Origin: Flavobacterium magnum
GTDB taxonomy: Bacteria; Bacteroidota; Bacteroidia; Flavobacteriales; Flavobacteriaceae
Assembly: GCF_003055625.1 (NCBI RefSeq)
Contig: NZ_CP028811.1
Span: forward strand, 992,001 to 1,056,000
Length of the DNA: 64,000 bases
Direction of reading: 5' to 3'
In this document: positions 37,553 to 45,364 of the stretch, piece by piece
Numbering within the stretch: the first letter of the stretch is position 1
How the letters are laid out: the number at the start of each line of letters is the position of its first letter
The notes under the pieces: generated by a model
Told to the model about the DNA's origin: nothing
The model's input: the letters and a program-made list of their open reading frames with translations, nothing else
Databases searched by the model: none
Translations under genes and position numbers: made by a program

Positions 37553-39556
37553 ATGAATATAAAAAACATCACCTTAACTGCTCTTTTGATGGTTGCCGGG
37601 ACCATTTTTGCCCAGGACTCGACCAAAACCGCAGCTAATCTGCTGAAACCTGAAATCAAGATTTCCTACCTGGACTCCATAAAATCTACCTTTCGCCGCG
37701 ATGCCGTGGCTTCGTGCGTGGACAGCCTTTGGATGAAGGAACTTACAAACCTTGACCTGTTTGACAACCTTTCAGCCGATATCAAGAACATCAATCTGGA
37801 CCAGAAAGTAGATTATGAATTGTCGACTGAGCTCCTCAAGTCACGCCTTAAGGAAATGGATGCCAAGTCACCTTTCAATATAGAATGGAATCAGGGACTC
37901 GAGAACATCATCAAATCGTTCCTTAAAAACCGCAAGAAATCCTATGAAAGGCTCATGGCGATTTCGGAGTATTATTTCCCGATGTTCGAGGAATCTCTTG
38001 CAAGGCAGAACGTGCCTTTGGAAATTAAATACCTCGCCATTGTTGAATCGGCGTTGAACCCGAAAGCGGTGTCGAGGGTGGGCGCGACCGGACTTTGGCA
38101 GTTCATGTACCAAACCGGAAAGCAGTACAACCTGAACATCGATTCTTATGTAGACGAACGCAGCGACCCGCAGAAAGCGAGTGATGCCGCAGCACAGTAC
38201 ATGAGCAATATGTACAAGATTTTCGGCGACTGGGACTTGGTCCTGGCATCGTACAACTCGGGTCCGGGTAACGTGGCCAAGGCAATCCGTCGTTCCGGAG
38301 GGCAGCAGAATTTCTGGAATATCCGAAAGAACCTTCCGAAGGAGACCCAGGGTTATGTACCGGCATTCCTCGCTACAATGTACATTTATACTTATCATAA
38401 AGAGCACGGGATAGTGCCAAACCGCGCCATCATCAAGCATTTTGCAACAGACACGATTATGATCAAGCAGCAGATTTCTTTCAAGCAGCTTTCAGACCTG
38501 CTCGACGTGCCTGTGGCGCAACTGCAATTGCTGAACCCGTCTTACAAGATGAATGTCATTCCTTACTATAATAACGTACCCCATTACCTTAGGCTGCCTG
38601 CTGAAAAGATTGCGATGTTTGCCTCAAACGAGGATAAGGTGTATGCTTACGTGAAGCACGAAAGTGAAAAGAGGGAAAGGCCTTTTGAGCGCATCCGCCT
38701 GACAACGGCAAAGGATTCGACCGCCATCGCCTCCGCAGATTCTGTGCTGACTTCAGGATCGCGTACGAGATTCCATACCGTGCGTCGCGGCGACAACCTG
38801 AGTGAGATTGCTTCGAAATATGGCGTAACGATTGGCGAAATCAAAAGATGGAACAAGTTGCGGAGCAACAGCGCCCCGCTGGGAAGGAAGTTAAAGATTG
38901 TGGTTTCCGACAGTGAGAACAGCAGTATCGCCGCAACCACAAAAAAACCCGCAGCTGTAAGGGAGGAAAAAACCGCGTTGGCATCCAGGGAGGCAAAGAA
39001 TACCGAGATGGCCGAAACAACACCGGAGTTCTACACGGTGCAGAAAGGCGACAACCTTGGTTCAATCGCTAAAAGATATGGTGTTTCCATTGCCGATCTG
39101 AAAGAATGGAATAATATGGAAGATACCAATGTGCTTTTGGATACGAAACTCAAGATCAATAAGTCTAAAGTCGAAGTTGCAGAGTTAAAAGACGAGGCCG
39201 CTGCGTTGGTGCCTTCGTATTATGTTGTGCAGAAAGGAGACAACCTGAGCGCTATCGCTAAAAAGCAGGGCGTGACTGTCGCCCAGATCCAGGAATGGAA
39301 CAATATGGAGGATGCCAATGTGCAACTGGGCGCCAAACTGACCATCATGAAAGCACCTACAGCCGACAATCAGGTGGCCGCCAGGGTTAAAAAGGACAAT
39401 GCTGCAAAGCAGAGCCACTATTTGGTGAAAAAAGGCGACTCGCTGTTTACGATTGCGCAGAAGTATCCCGGTGTCACCGTTTCGGATATCAAGAAATGGA
39501 ACGGAATCAGCAGCAACAATTTAAAGCCGGGAATGAAATTGAAAATCAACGGTTAA
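37553..39556 (+). CDS. MltD-like lytic transglycosylase with four LysM domains
   Basis: This 667-residue secreted wall enzyme has a signal peptide (1-20, ending FAQ) and a helical region. An SLT-type transglycosylase domain (about 145-275) has the catalytic glutamate in YLAIVESALNP (Glu165), followed by ATGLWQFM and LVLASYNSGPGNV. Four LysM peptidoglycan-binding domains lie at about 407-451, 493-537, 556-600 and 622-667. It cleaves glycan strands to form 1,6-anhydromuramyl ends. There is no lipobox, unlike E. coli MltD. A terminator follows directly. Confidence 0.93.
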   Translation: MNIKNITLTALLMVAGTIFAQDSTKTAANLLKPEIKISYLDSIKSTFRRDAVASCVDSLWMKELTNLDLFDNLSADIKNINLDQKVDYELSTELLKSRLKEMDAKSPFNIEWNQGLENIIKSFLKNRKKSYERLMAISEYYFPMFEESLARQNVPLEIKYLAIVESALNPKAVSRVGATGLWQFMYQTGKQYNLNIDSYVDERSDPQKASDAAAQYMSNMYKIFGDWDLVLASYNSGPGNVAKAIRRSGGQQNFWNIRKNLPKETQGYVPAFLATMYIYTYHKEHGIVPNRAIIKHFATDTIMIKQQISFKQLSDLLDVPVAQLQLLNPSYKMNVIPYYNNVPHYLRLPAEKIAMFASNEDKVYAYVKHESEKRERPFERIRLTTAKDSTAIASADSVLTSGSRTRFHTVRRGDNLSEIASKYGVTIGEIKRWNKLRSNSAPLGRKLKIVVSDSENSSIAATTKKPAAVREEKTALASREAKNTEMAETTPEFYTVQKGDNLGSIAKRYGVSIADLKEWNNMEDTNVLLDTKLKINKSKVEVAELKDEAAALVPSYYVVQKGDNLSAIAKKQGVTVAQIQEWNNMEDANVQLGAKLTIMKAPTADNQVAARVKKDNAAKQSHYLVKKGDSLFTIAQKYPGVTVSDIKKWNGISSNNLKPGMKLKING

Positions 39557-39577
39557 TCAACCCTTCAAAATAAGAAG

Positions 39578-39609
39578 ACCCTGATAGAGATGATTTATCA
39601 GGGTTTTTT
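39578..39609 (+). terminator. Terminator after the MltD-like gene
   Basis: A perfect 9-bp ACCCTGATA/TATCAGGGT stem is followed by TTTTTT, 21 bp past the stop codon. It also shows that the downstream acetyltransferase starts at 39623, not at the in-frame ATG at 39590 inside the stem. Confidence 0.88.
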
Positions 39610-39622
39610 ATGGTTTATTTTT

Positions 39623-40069
39623 ATGGAGTTACAGCTAACAATCAAGCCTTTCAGCGAACTTTCAGTAATCGAACTGTATCAGATACTGCGCCTGCGCGAA
39701 TCGGTGTTCATCATCGAGCAGGACTGTATTTATCAGGATATTGACCATAAGGATCAGAAAGCGTGGCATGTCATCGGGAAATACGACGGAAAGGTAGTCG
39801 CGTACACCCGGCTGTTTAAGCGTGGTGATTACTTCGCGAATGCCTCAATCGGGCGCGTGGTCATTGATGCCGAATTCCGTGCCAGAAAGTGGGGATATCC
39901 GCTGATGGAGGCTTCCATTGGAGGTATCCTGAGGCATTTTGGCGAAAGCCGCATTGAAATTTCTGCGCAGCTTTACCTACAGCAGTTCTACGAAAACTGC
40001 GGATTTCACACGACAAGCGAAACCTATTTGGAAGACGGAATTCCGCACATCAGGATGATCCGGGATTAA
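39623..40069 (+). CDS. ElaA-like GNAT N-acetyltransferase
   Basis: This 148-residue protein of the GNAT fold matches the ElaA group: FSELSVIELYQILRLRESVFIIEQDCIYQDIDHKD is characteristic. An acetyl-CoA-binding region (IGRVVIDAEFRARKWGYPLM) follows. The acceptor substrate is unknown. The start codon follows a terminator by 13 bp, so a short leader or read-through is needed. Its last 4 bases overlap the convergent OmpA gene. Confidence 0.9.
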   Translation: MELQLTIKPFSELSVIELYQILRLRESVFIIEQDCIYQDIDHKDQKAWHVIGKYDGKVVAYTRLFKRGDYFANASIGRVVIDAEFRARKWGYPLMEASIGGILRHFGESRIEISAQLYLQQFYENCGFHTTSETYLEDGIPHIRMIRD

Positions 40070-40911
40070 AGCTTTGTGATGACAATTTCGACGCGTTTAT
40101 TGAATTTTTCCGCGACACCCGGTCTTGGGAATTTCCGCCCGAAACCTTTATAAGCCATGCGAGACTTGTCGATACCCTTCTCAATAAAATAATCGTAGAT
40201 GCGCTTCGCACGGTCCTCAGACAGGTTGTTTTTCCCCGTATAAATGTTGCGTGCGTCAAAAAAAGATTTCGAGATGCAGCAAACGTGACCGTGAATTTCA
40301 AAATTTATGCCAGGATTGGCCTTAAAATATTGTACATATCTTGACAGCTCGGTTTCACAGGCTTCCGCATCTTCAAAAACGGTTGTACTTGCTACAAAAA
40401 CCAACTGTCGCAATATGAGTTTGTCCCCTTCAGAAAGATTCTCTCCGGGCATCTTATAGCCTTCAAACAGGTCGACTGCTGCGGGCTGACTGCGGACTGG
40501 CTTTGGCTCTTCGGGCGCAACGGCGTAAGAAGCCACGACAGCGACCCTACGGTTGTGTTGGCGTTGTGACAGAGCGTCAGCAGCACTGTTTAATGCGATT
40601 TCACCTTTACCCGTCGCGCTCAGATCATGAATTGCAGCGTGCGTACGGATGTATTCGGCAACGCTTTCAGCCCTTTTGCGGGACAGCGCAAGGTTGTCGT
40701 ATTCCGTGCCGATATCATCGCAAAATCCTTCCACAGATACCGAATTTATAGTGAGGGAATCCGTAACGAACAGGGCATTAAGTGTGGAGGCGCCCTCAGC
40801 GGAGATGACATGGCTGCCCGAATCGAAGTAGACGAGGATTTCTTTCTGTCCGACCTGTGCGGACAATGTGCCTAGGTATAAAAGTGCGGCGTATAGGAAA
40901 TGGCGGCGCAT
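40066..40911 (-). CDS. Double-OmpA-domain protein (second of tandem pair)
   Basis: This 281-residue protein has a signal peptide (MRRHFLYAALLYLGTLSAQ) and two OmpA-like domains with no beta-barrel. Domain 1 (about 22-130) has GFCDDIGTEYDNLALSRKRAESV. Domain 2 (about 165-281) has IHGHVCCISKS and LSEDRAKRIYDYF, where the usual Asp after the HT turn is replaced by a Cys pair. The start ATG overlaps the stop of the upstream paralogue by 1 bp. It is the last gene of the S41-OmpA-OmpA operon. Confidence 0.88.
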   Translation of the reverse strand: MRRHFLYAALLYLGTLSAQVGQKEILVYFDSGSHVISAEGASTLNALFVTDSLTINSVSVEGFCDDIGTEYDNLALSRKRAESVAEYIRTHAAIHDLSATGKGEIALNSAADALSQRQHNRRVAVVASYAVAPEEPKPVRSQPAAVDLFEGYKMPGENLSEGDKLILRQLVFVASTTVFEDAEACETELSRYVQYFKANPGINFEIHGHVCCISKSFFDARNIYTGKNNLSEDRAKRIYDYFIEKGIDKSRMAYKGFGRKFPRPGVAEKFNKRVEIVITKL

Positions 40912-41726
40912 CAGACTTTGGTAATGACCAATTCGACGCGGCGGTCATATTCCTGGCCTTTCCCCAGCGGGACGGTATTGCCATACCCTTTAAATGTCAT
41001 GCGTGTCTTCGCGATTTTTTTGAAGATGAGGTATTTGTATACGCTTTCGGCACGATTTTGCGACAGTTGCCTTTTCTTCGTGTCGCGGTCTATGGCTTCT
41101 TTCTGATAGGGCGGTGTACAGCATACATGGCCCTGGATTTCAAATTCCAGGTTTTTGTACTTTGCCAAAAGGCGGGCGAGCTTATCCAGATCGGTTTTCG
41201 ATTTGAAAGTGAGCTTGCTGCTGCCGCGTTCAAACAACAGGTTTTCGAGGTAAATGTGGTCGCCAATCACGTGCTTCTTCTGAATCGATGTAAAGAAGCC
41301 CGGAATTTCGATGGCGGGCAGCGGCTTGAGGTTCAACACGACGTCCACGCGGCGGTTCTTTGATCGCACTTCGGGCAGGTTATCGACCACGTCGTCGTCA
41401 ATCAGGATGCGCCCTTTGCCTTCGATCGTCACGATAATCTTGTTTTTGATGCCTTGCTGGATCAGCTTGTCCCTGATGGTATTGGCGCGGTTTGTAGACA
41501 ATTTTCGGTTGTAGGATTCTTTCCCAAGGTCGTCGGTGTAGCCGAAAATCTGGATCGACTCAATTCGGGTGGAATCGGTTTTTTTAATAAATTCCACGAC
41601 TTCCCTGGCCTGTTTTTCATCAAGCGAATACTTGCTGGTCTGAAAATAGATGGATTGGACGACTTCCTCCTGTGCCTGCAGCGTGGCAAAAATAAAAAAC
41701 GGCAGTAACCTTAAAACCTTGAACAT
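40911..41726 (-). CDS. Double-OmpA-domain protein (first of tandem pair)
   Basis: This 271-residue protein has a signal peptide (MFKVLRLLPFFIFATLQAQ). Domain 1 (about 20-130) has IFGYTDDLGKESYNRKLSTNRA. Domain 2 (about 158-271) has IQGHVCCTPPYQKEA and LSQNRAESVYKYL. It is paralogous to the next gene. The start codon overlaps the stop of the S41 peptidase gene (TAATG), so translation is coupled. Peptidoglycan contact is likely for domain 1 and uncertain for domain 2. Confidence 0.88.
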   Translation of the reverse strand: MFKVLRLLPFFIFATLQAQEEVVQSIYFQTSKYSLDEKQAREVVEFIKKTDSTRIESIQIFGYTDDLGKESYNRKLSTNRANTIRDKLIQQGIKNKIIVTIEGKGRILIDDDVVDNLPEVRSKNRRVDVVLNLKPLPAIEIPGFFTSIQKKHVIGDHIYLENLLFERGSSKLTFKSKTDLDKLARLLAKYKNLEFEIQGHVCCTPPYQKEAIDRDTKKRQLSQNRAESVYKYLIFKKIAKTRMTFKGYGNTVPLGKGQEYDRRVELVITKV

Positions 41727-43369
41727 TATTTTTTCAGTATTTTATTGTACTCCGAAGTGTTGTCGAGCAGGGCAGTAGCCTTTTTGATTTCGGAATTGTT
41801 TTTGGTATAATATTGATACAAGCCCTCCTTGTACTGGTAACGCTGGATGATCTCGTCAAGGATGAGTTTCCTGATTTCTTTCTGATACAGCATGAGCTGA
41901 CCGTCCTCACTTTTCTGCAGGGAATTCAGCAACTGTTGGTATTCTGACGTAATGCTCTCGTCGAGTTTCTCCTTTTTCGCAGCTTCGAGCGTTTTTTTCA
42001 ATGCGATTTCGGTCTCTGTTTCGTACGTAATTTTCTGTGTTTTCAGGAACTGCCTGAAGTCGGCGTAATCCGTGTCAGTAATGGTCGGGATCTTATCGCC
42101 CAGGTTCGGGTTCTTGTAGTAATACGAAGTCACATAATCAAAAATCGCATCGTTTTTCTGCAAGGCCTGCGTAATGGCACTGAGTTTGGTCTCTTCGAGT
42201 TCGATATCAGGCTGGATGCCGCCGCCATCATACACGGTACGGCCTTTGCGGGTTTTAAAGGCATTGTATTTGGAAGCATCAGTCCGGATCGCTTTACCGT
42301 CAGCATCCTTATGGGCATAGTCCAACGCCTGGATGCACCTGCCCGACGGCGTGTAATAACGCGAAATGGTCACCTTGACCTGCGTGCCGTAAGTCAGGTC
42401 GATGGGACGCTGCACAAGCCCTTTCCCGAAACTCCTGCTGCCGATGATCACGGCGCGGTCGAGGTCCTGTAATGCCCCGGAAACAATCTCTGAGGCCGAG
42501 GCGCTTTTTCCGTCGACAATCACCACCAGTGGGATCTCAAGATCCACCGGCTCGTTGTTGGTTTTGTACGTGTTGTTGTGTTTTTCGACCTTTGATTTTG
42601 TGGTTACGATCACCTCACCTTTGGGGACAAACAGGTTGCAGATGTTGACGGCTTCCCCCAAGAGCCCGCCCGGATTGCCCCGCAGATCCAGTACGATCCG
42701 TTGTGCGCCTTCGCGCTTGAGCTGTTCCAACGCTTCCCTGGTTTCGGATGAGGCTTTCCGGTTGAACTGTGAAAGGACGATGTAGCCGGTTTTGTCATCG
42801 ATTTTGCCATAATAGGGCACCGCCTTGATGTCTACTTCATCGAGTACGAGCTGGGTGGAATTTATTTTTCCCTGACGCTTGTATTTGATGTCGAATTTGG
42901 CATTTTTCCCTCCTTTAAGCAGTTGAGAGGCATCGTCTTTGTAATCAGCGAGGTTCACATCGCCGATCTGGATGATTTCGTCACCAGCCTTGAGCCCGGC
43001 TTTGTCAGCGGGATAACCTTTATACGGCTCCTTCACGATTACGTGCCCGTTCTTTCGTGTCATCATGGCGCCGATTCCCGTGTATTCCCCGGTGTTGTTG
43101 ATCTTGAACTTGAGGACGTCCTGTTCGTTAAAATAATTGGTGTAAGGGTCGAGATCCGCAAGCATGGTCTTGATGGCTTTGTCCATCATTTCACCCGGGT
43201 TGGTCTGGTCGACATAGTTCATGTTGACGGTTTTGTAGACTTCGGTGAAAATCTCGATTTGTTTGGCAATCTCAAAGAAATCGTCCTTAAAGCTGGCGCC
43301 TACGTAAAAAATACCCGCGGCCGCGGCCGTAAGCACATATTTCTTCCTGAAAACGGTACTTATATTCAT
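41726..43369 (-). CDS. S41-family C-terminal processing peptidase
   Basis: This 547-residue envelope protease of the CtpA/Prc type has an N-terminal membrane anchor or signal (YVLTAAAAGIFYVGASF). A PDZ domain (about 85-165; GIGAMMTRKNGHVIVKEP) precedes the catalytic core with IVLDLRGNPGGLLGEAVNI, VIVDGKSASASEIVSGAL (nucleophile Ser) and GSRSFGKGLVQ (general-base Lys). A helical C-terminus of about 140 residues follows. The ATG at 43369 gives the anchor; the frame from 43417 does not. It is first in a tightly overlapping operon with two OmpA proteins. rnpA lies upstream. Confidence 0.93.
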   Translation of the reverse strand: MNISTVFRKKYVLTAAAAGIFYVGASFKDDFFEIAKQIEIFTEVYKTVNMNYVDQTNPGEMMDKAIKTMLADLDPYTNYFNEQDVLKFKINNTGEYTGIGAMMTRKNGHVIVKEPYKGYPADKAGLKAGDEIIQIGDVNLADYKDDASQLLKGGKNAKFDIKYKRQGKINSTQLVLDEVDIKAVPYYGKIDDKTGYIVLSQFNRKASSETREALEQLKREGAQRIVLDLRGNPGGLLGEAVNICNLFVPKGEVIVTTKSKVEKHNNTYKTNNEPVDLEIPLVVIVDGKSASASEIVSGALQDLDRAVIIGSRSFGKGLVQRPIDLTYGTQVKVTISRYYTPSGRCIQALDYAHKDADGKAIRTDASKYNAFKTRKGRTVYDGGGIQPDIELEETKLSAITQALQKNDAIFDYVTSYYYKNPNLGDKIPTITDTDYADFRQFLKTQKITYETETEIALKKTLEAAKKEKLDESITSEYQQLLNSLQKSEDGQLMLYQKEIRKLILDEIIQRYQYKEGLYQYYTKNNSEIKKATALLDNTSEYNKILKK

Positions 43370-43518
43370 AATGGATTGTGTCAAATTGATGCCTTTTGTT
43401 TCGGAAAAACAAGGCAACTAAAATAGTAATAAAACAGCACAAACAACAGTAATGACCATTATTTTAGCCGTTAGATAACGGAAAATTACCGATTTTTATT
43501 ACGGGTAGAGGAAAACAA

Positions 43519-43899
43519 TCAACGGATTGGCGTTGCATTTACCTGACTGACGAACTTCTCAAAAAGCTGGATCGTTTTCAGGTTGATTTCCTGGTAGGTA
43601 AGACGGTCTTTGGTCTGGTAAAAAAACATAAATGCGTACGGCCTGTCCAGATTATCAAGGATGGCCTTGTTGAGCCGATAGGTTTCCCGAAGCACACGCT
43701 TGTAATAGTTCCGGTCTACGGCTTTCTTAAAATATTTTTTGCTCACCGATACCCCCGCGCGCAAGGGACCATCGGCCTGATCGACAGGCATGTAAACCAA
43801 ACGCAGCGGATATTTCGACACCGATTTGCCTTCTGAGAAAAGCAGGTCGATCGTTTTTCGGCTTTTGAGTTTTTCGTTTTTCGGGTAACTGAATGGCAT
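43519..43899 (-). CDS. rnpA: Ribonuclease P protein component
   Basis: This 126-residue basic protein is the subunit of RNase P, which trims 5' ends of pre-tRNAs. The RNR motif region AVDRNYYKRVLRETYR and the N-terminal KNEKLKSRKTIDLLFSEGKS match the family. rpmH, its usual neighbour in many bacteria, is not adjacent here. Confidence 0.93.
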   Translation of the reverse strand: MPFSYPKNEKLKSRKTIDLLFSEGKSVSKYPLRLVYMPVDQADGPLRAGVSVSKKYFKKAVDRNYYKRVLRETYRLNKAILDNLDRPYAFMFFYQTKDRLTYQEINLKTIQLFEKFVSQVNATPIR

Positions 43900-43916
43900 A
43901 ACGCGGGTTTTCGGTC

Positions 43917-43924
43917 CAAAGTTA
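43917..43924 (-). promoter_or_regulatory. Candidate rnpA promoter (-7 element)
   Basis: On the minus strand this is TAACTTTG, matching TAnnTTTG. It ends 17 bp before the rnpA start. No TTG lies at standard spacing. Confidence 0.4.
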
Positions 43925-43994
43925 CAAAAGATGCCGGCGTACTTCCTGAAATTTGAGTACTTTTAGCCAAACCTTTCTAACCAAATAACAATTG

Positions 43995-44612
43995 ATGTAC
44001 CAGAAATTACGCTTTCTCGTGTGCGGATTGCTTGTCGTTTCAGGCAGTTTTGCACAACAGGTAAAAAAACATCCGATGGCTGTGGGCCTGCATTTCGGTT
44101 TTGGCGACGAAATCAGGAACACCGATTACACCTACACGAACCATTACATCAAGCCACAGCTCTATTGGCAACTTAAAAAAAGCAACCATTTCACCTACCA
44201 GATTCTGTTGCAGCCCGAAATCAATTTTGCGACGCACCAACTGATCAATTTGTATTTCGTTACACCCGAAGAGCCTGATTACGAAGCGAAACGGGCGAGA
44301 TATACCAAACTGAAGGACATCCGCGAATATGTCCTGAATGTCGGATTTCTGGTACGAAGACCGATTACCGAAAAATTCAGCATCTATGTTCTGGGAAGTG
44401 TAGGTCCGATGATCACCGATACGGAAACCGAAAGGCTGTCCCGAGGATTTGCATTTTCAGATGTGCTGTCGCTTGGTTTTTCGTACCGTGTAAATGGCGT
44501 TACGATTGATTTGCGTCCAAACCTCAGGCATACCTCAAACGCCGGCCTGCAAAGTTCGAATGCGGGTTTTAACACGGCCAATCTCGAATTTGGATTGTCA
44601 ATTCCGCTTTAA
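43995..44612 (+). CDS. PagL-like outer-membrane protein (possible lipid A deacylase)
   Basis: This 205-residue predicted beta-barrel has a signal peptide (MYQKLRFLVCGLLVVSGSFAQ). Near its C-terminus it carries RHTSNAGLQSSNAGFNTANL, close to the PagL active-site region (His, then Ser two residues on, in HxSNA). The third residue of the PagL triad, a Glu 14 residues after the His, is Asn here, so activity is uncertain. The start codon is the ATG at 43995, with an in-frame TTG just before it. It abuts the convergent gene at 44613. Confidence 0.65.
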   Translation: MYQKLRFLVCGLLVVSGSFAQQVKKHPMAVGLHFGFGDEIRNTDYTYTNHYIKPQLYWQLKKSNHFTYQILLQPEINFATHQLINLYFVTPEEPDYEAKRARYTKLKDIREYVLNVGFLVRRPITEKFSIYVLGSVGPMITDTETERLSRGFAFSDVLSLGFSYRVNGVTIDLRPNLRHTSNAGLQSSNAGFNTANLEFGLSIPL

Positions 44613-45023
44613 TCAGTTAACGTAGACATTGTAGACAATCCTGACGTCCTCAAAATTGATGTAAAACTGCTTGCGGTTGCCCTGTCCTTTGCGCGTGATG
44701 ATGAGTATCGTACACGCCCTGCCATCAGTCATCATACAGTTCAGCGGAATGGTCTCGTCATCACCACTGACGACTTTTTCACCGTAACTCATGATTTTGT
44801 ACACCTGAATTTCCTTTGACCCGATGACAATCCGGTCCTTTTTCCCATCAAGCGTAATGATGACGGTCGATTGCTCCGGTTCGGTCCATTTTCCCCAGCT
44901 GCCGTCCTCATTTTTTTCGGCAACACTAAAGCTGCTGGCCTTAAAACGATAGGTCTGCGCAACAGTCTTTGATGCTGATAACAACAGGACAAGGCATAGC
45001 AATACGGATTTGAGTGTGTTCAT
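44613..45023 (-). CDS. Small secreted hypothetical protein
   Basis: This 136-residue protein has a signal peptide (MNTLKSVLLCLVLLLSASKTVAQ). The mature part looks beta-rich (YRFKASSFSVAEKNEDGSWGK to YINFEDVRIVYNVYVN) and has no family I recognise. It is convergent with, and directly abuts, the PagL-like gene. The function is unknown. Confidence 0.78.
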   Translation of the reverse strand: MNTLKSVLLCLVLLLSASKTVAQTYRFKASSFSVAEKNEDGSWGKWTEPEQSTVIITLDGKKDRIVIGSKEIQVYKIMSYGEKVVSGDDETIPLNCMMTDGRACTILIITRKGQGNRKQFYINFEDVRIVYNVYVN

Positions 45024-45200
45024 TATCGTGAATTTTGTGTGGTAAAACTACAAATTCCGTTTTACATACCCGATAGTTAACGAAATTTTAAGTGCTAACG
45101 GATGGTGACGAAATTAAACGCGGGTTTCCCAATTCCGCACAGCTTAAAATTCTGTAAACCGCAATTGAAATTTTGAAATACACCTTTAGTATCAGTGCAT

Positions 45201-45208
45201 TATCTTTG
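45201..45208 (+). promoter_or_regulatory. Promoter element of a candidate small RNA
   Basis: TATCTTTG matches TAnnTTTG. A TTTTG lies upstream with a 25-bp spacer, slightly longer than the usual 17-23. No protein frame of note begins downstream before the terminator at 45301. Confidence 0.5.
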
Positions 45209-45213
45209 AAGTA

Positions 45214-45330
45214 TCAATACAGAAGCACTATCCGCGGGTTGAAGAAGCAACTGCCGGAAAAGCGGATAACTACATATTTTATGCGTTGGCATAAAAATAA
45301 AAACTCCCGAAGCGCAACGGGAGTTTTTTT
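45214..45330 (+). ncRNA. Candidate ~117-nt small RNA with own promoter and terminator
   Basis: In the gap between 45023 and 45365, a TAnnTTTG promoter is followed by three well-formed stems. These are TATCCGC (45229-45235) with GCGGATA (45262-45268), enclosing a GTTG-AAGAAG-CAAC hairpin; a perfect 8-bp TTTTATGC-GTTG-GCATAAAA hairpin (45277-45296); and an intrinsic terminator (45301-45326). I cannot assign it to a known RNA family; 6S, SRP and tmRNA do not fit by eye. The rest of the gap (45024-45200) is AT-rich, with nothing further seen. Confidence 0.55.
45298..45328. terminator. Bidirectional terminator (small RNA and M1 peptidase)
   Basis: AAACTCCCG/CGGGAGTTT, 9 bp, with an 8-nt loop and A/T runs on both sides. 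It serves the plus-strand small RNA candidate and the minus-strand M1 peptidase gene, whose stop is at 45365. Confidence 0.88.
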
Positions 45331-45364
45331 ATGGATTATGTTGAACCGCGACAGGCGGCTCAAA

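Noticed and set aside
38772-39556. Tandem repeats near the end of the MltD-like gene considered as a CRISPR or DNA repeat array
   Set aside because: The periodicity is that of four LysM protein domains. The DNA copies differ and lack constant repeat-spacer spacing.
45214-45330. Assigning the small RNA candidate to SRP RNA, because it contains CCGGAAAAG and AAGAAGCAAC
   Set aside because: The apical SRP core (GGAAG asymmetric loop with AGCAG) is not formed in the right arrangement, so the resemblance is superficial.
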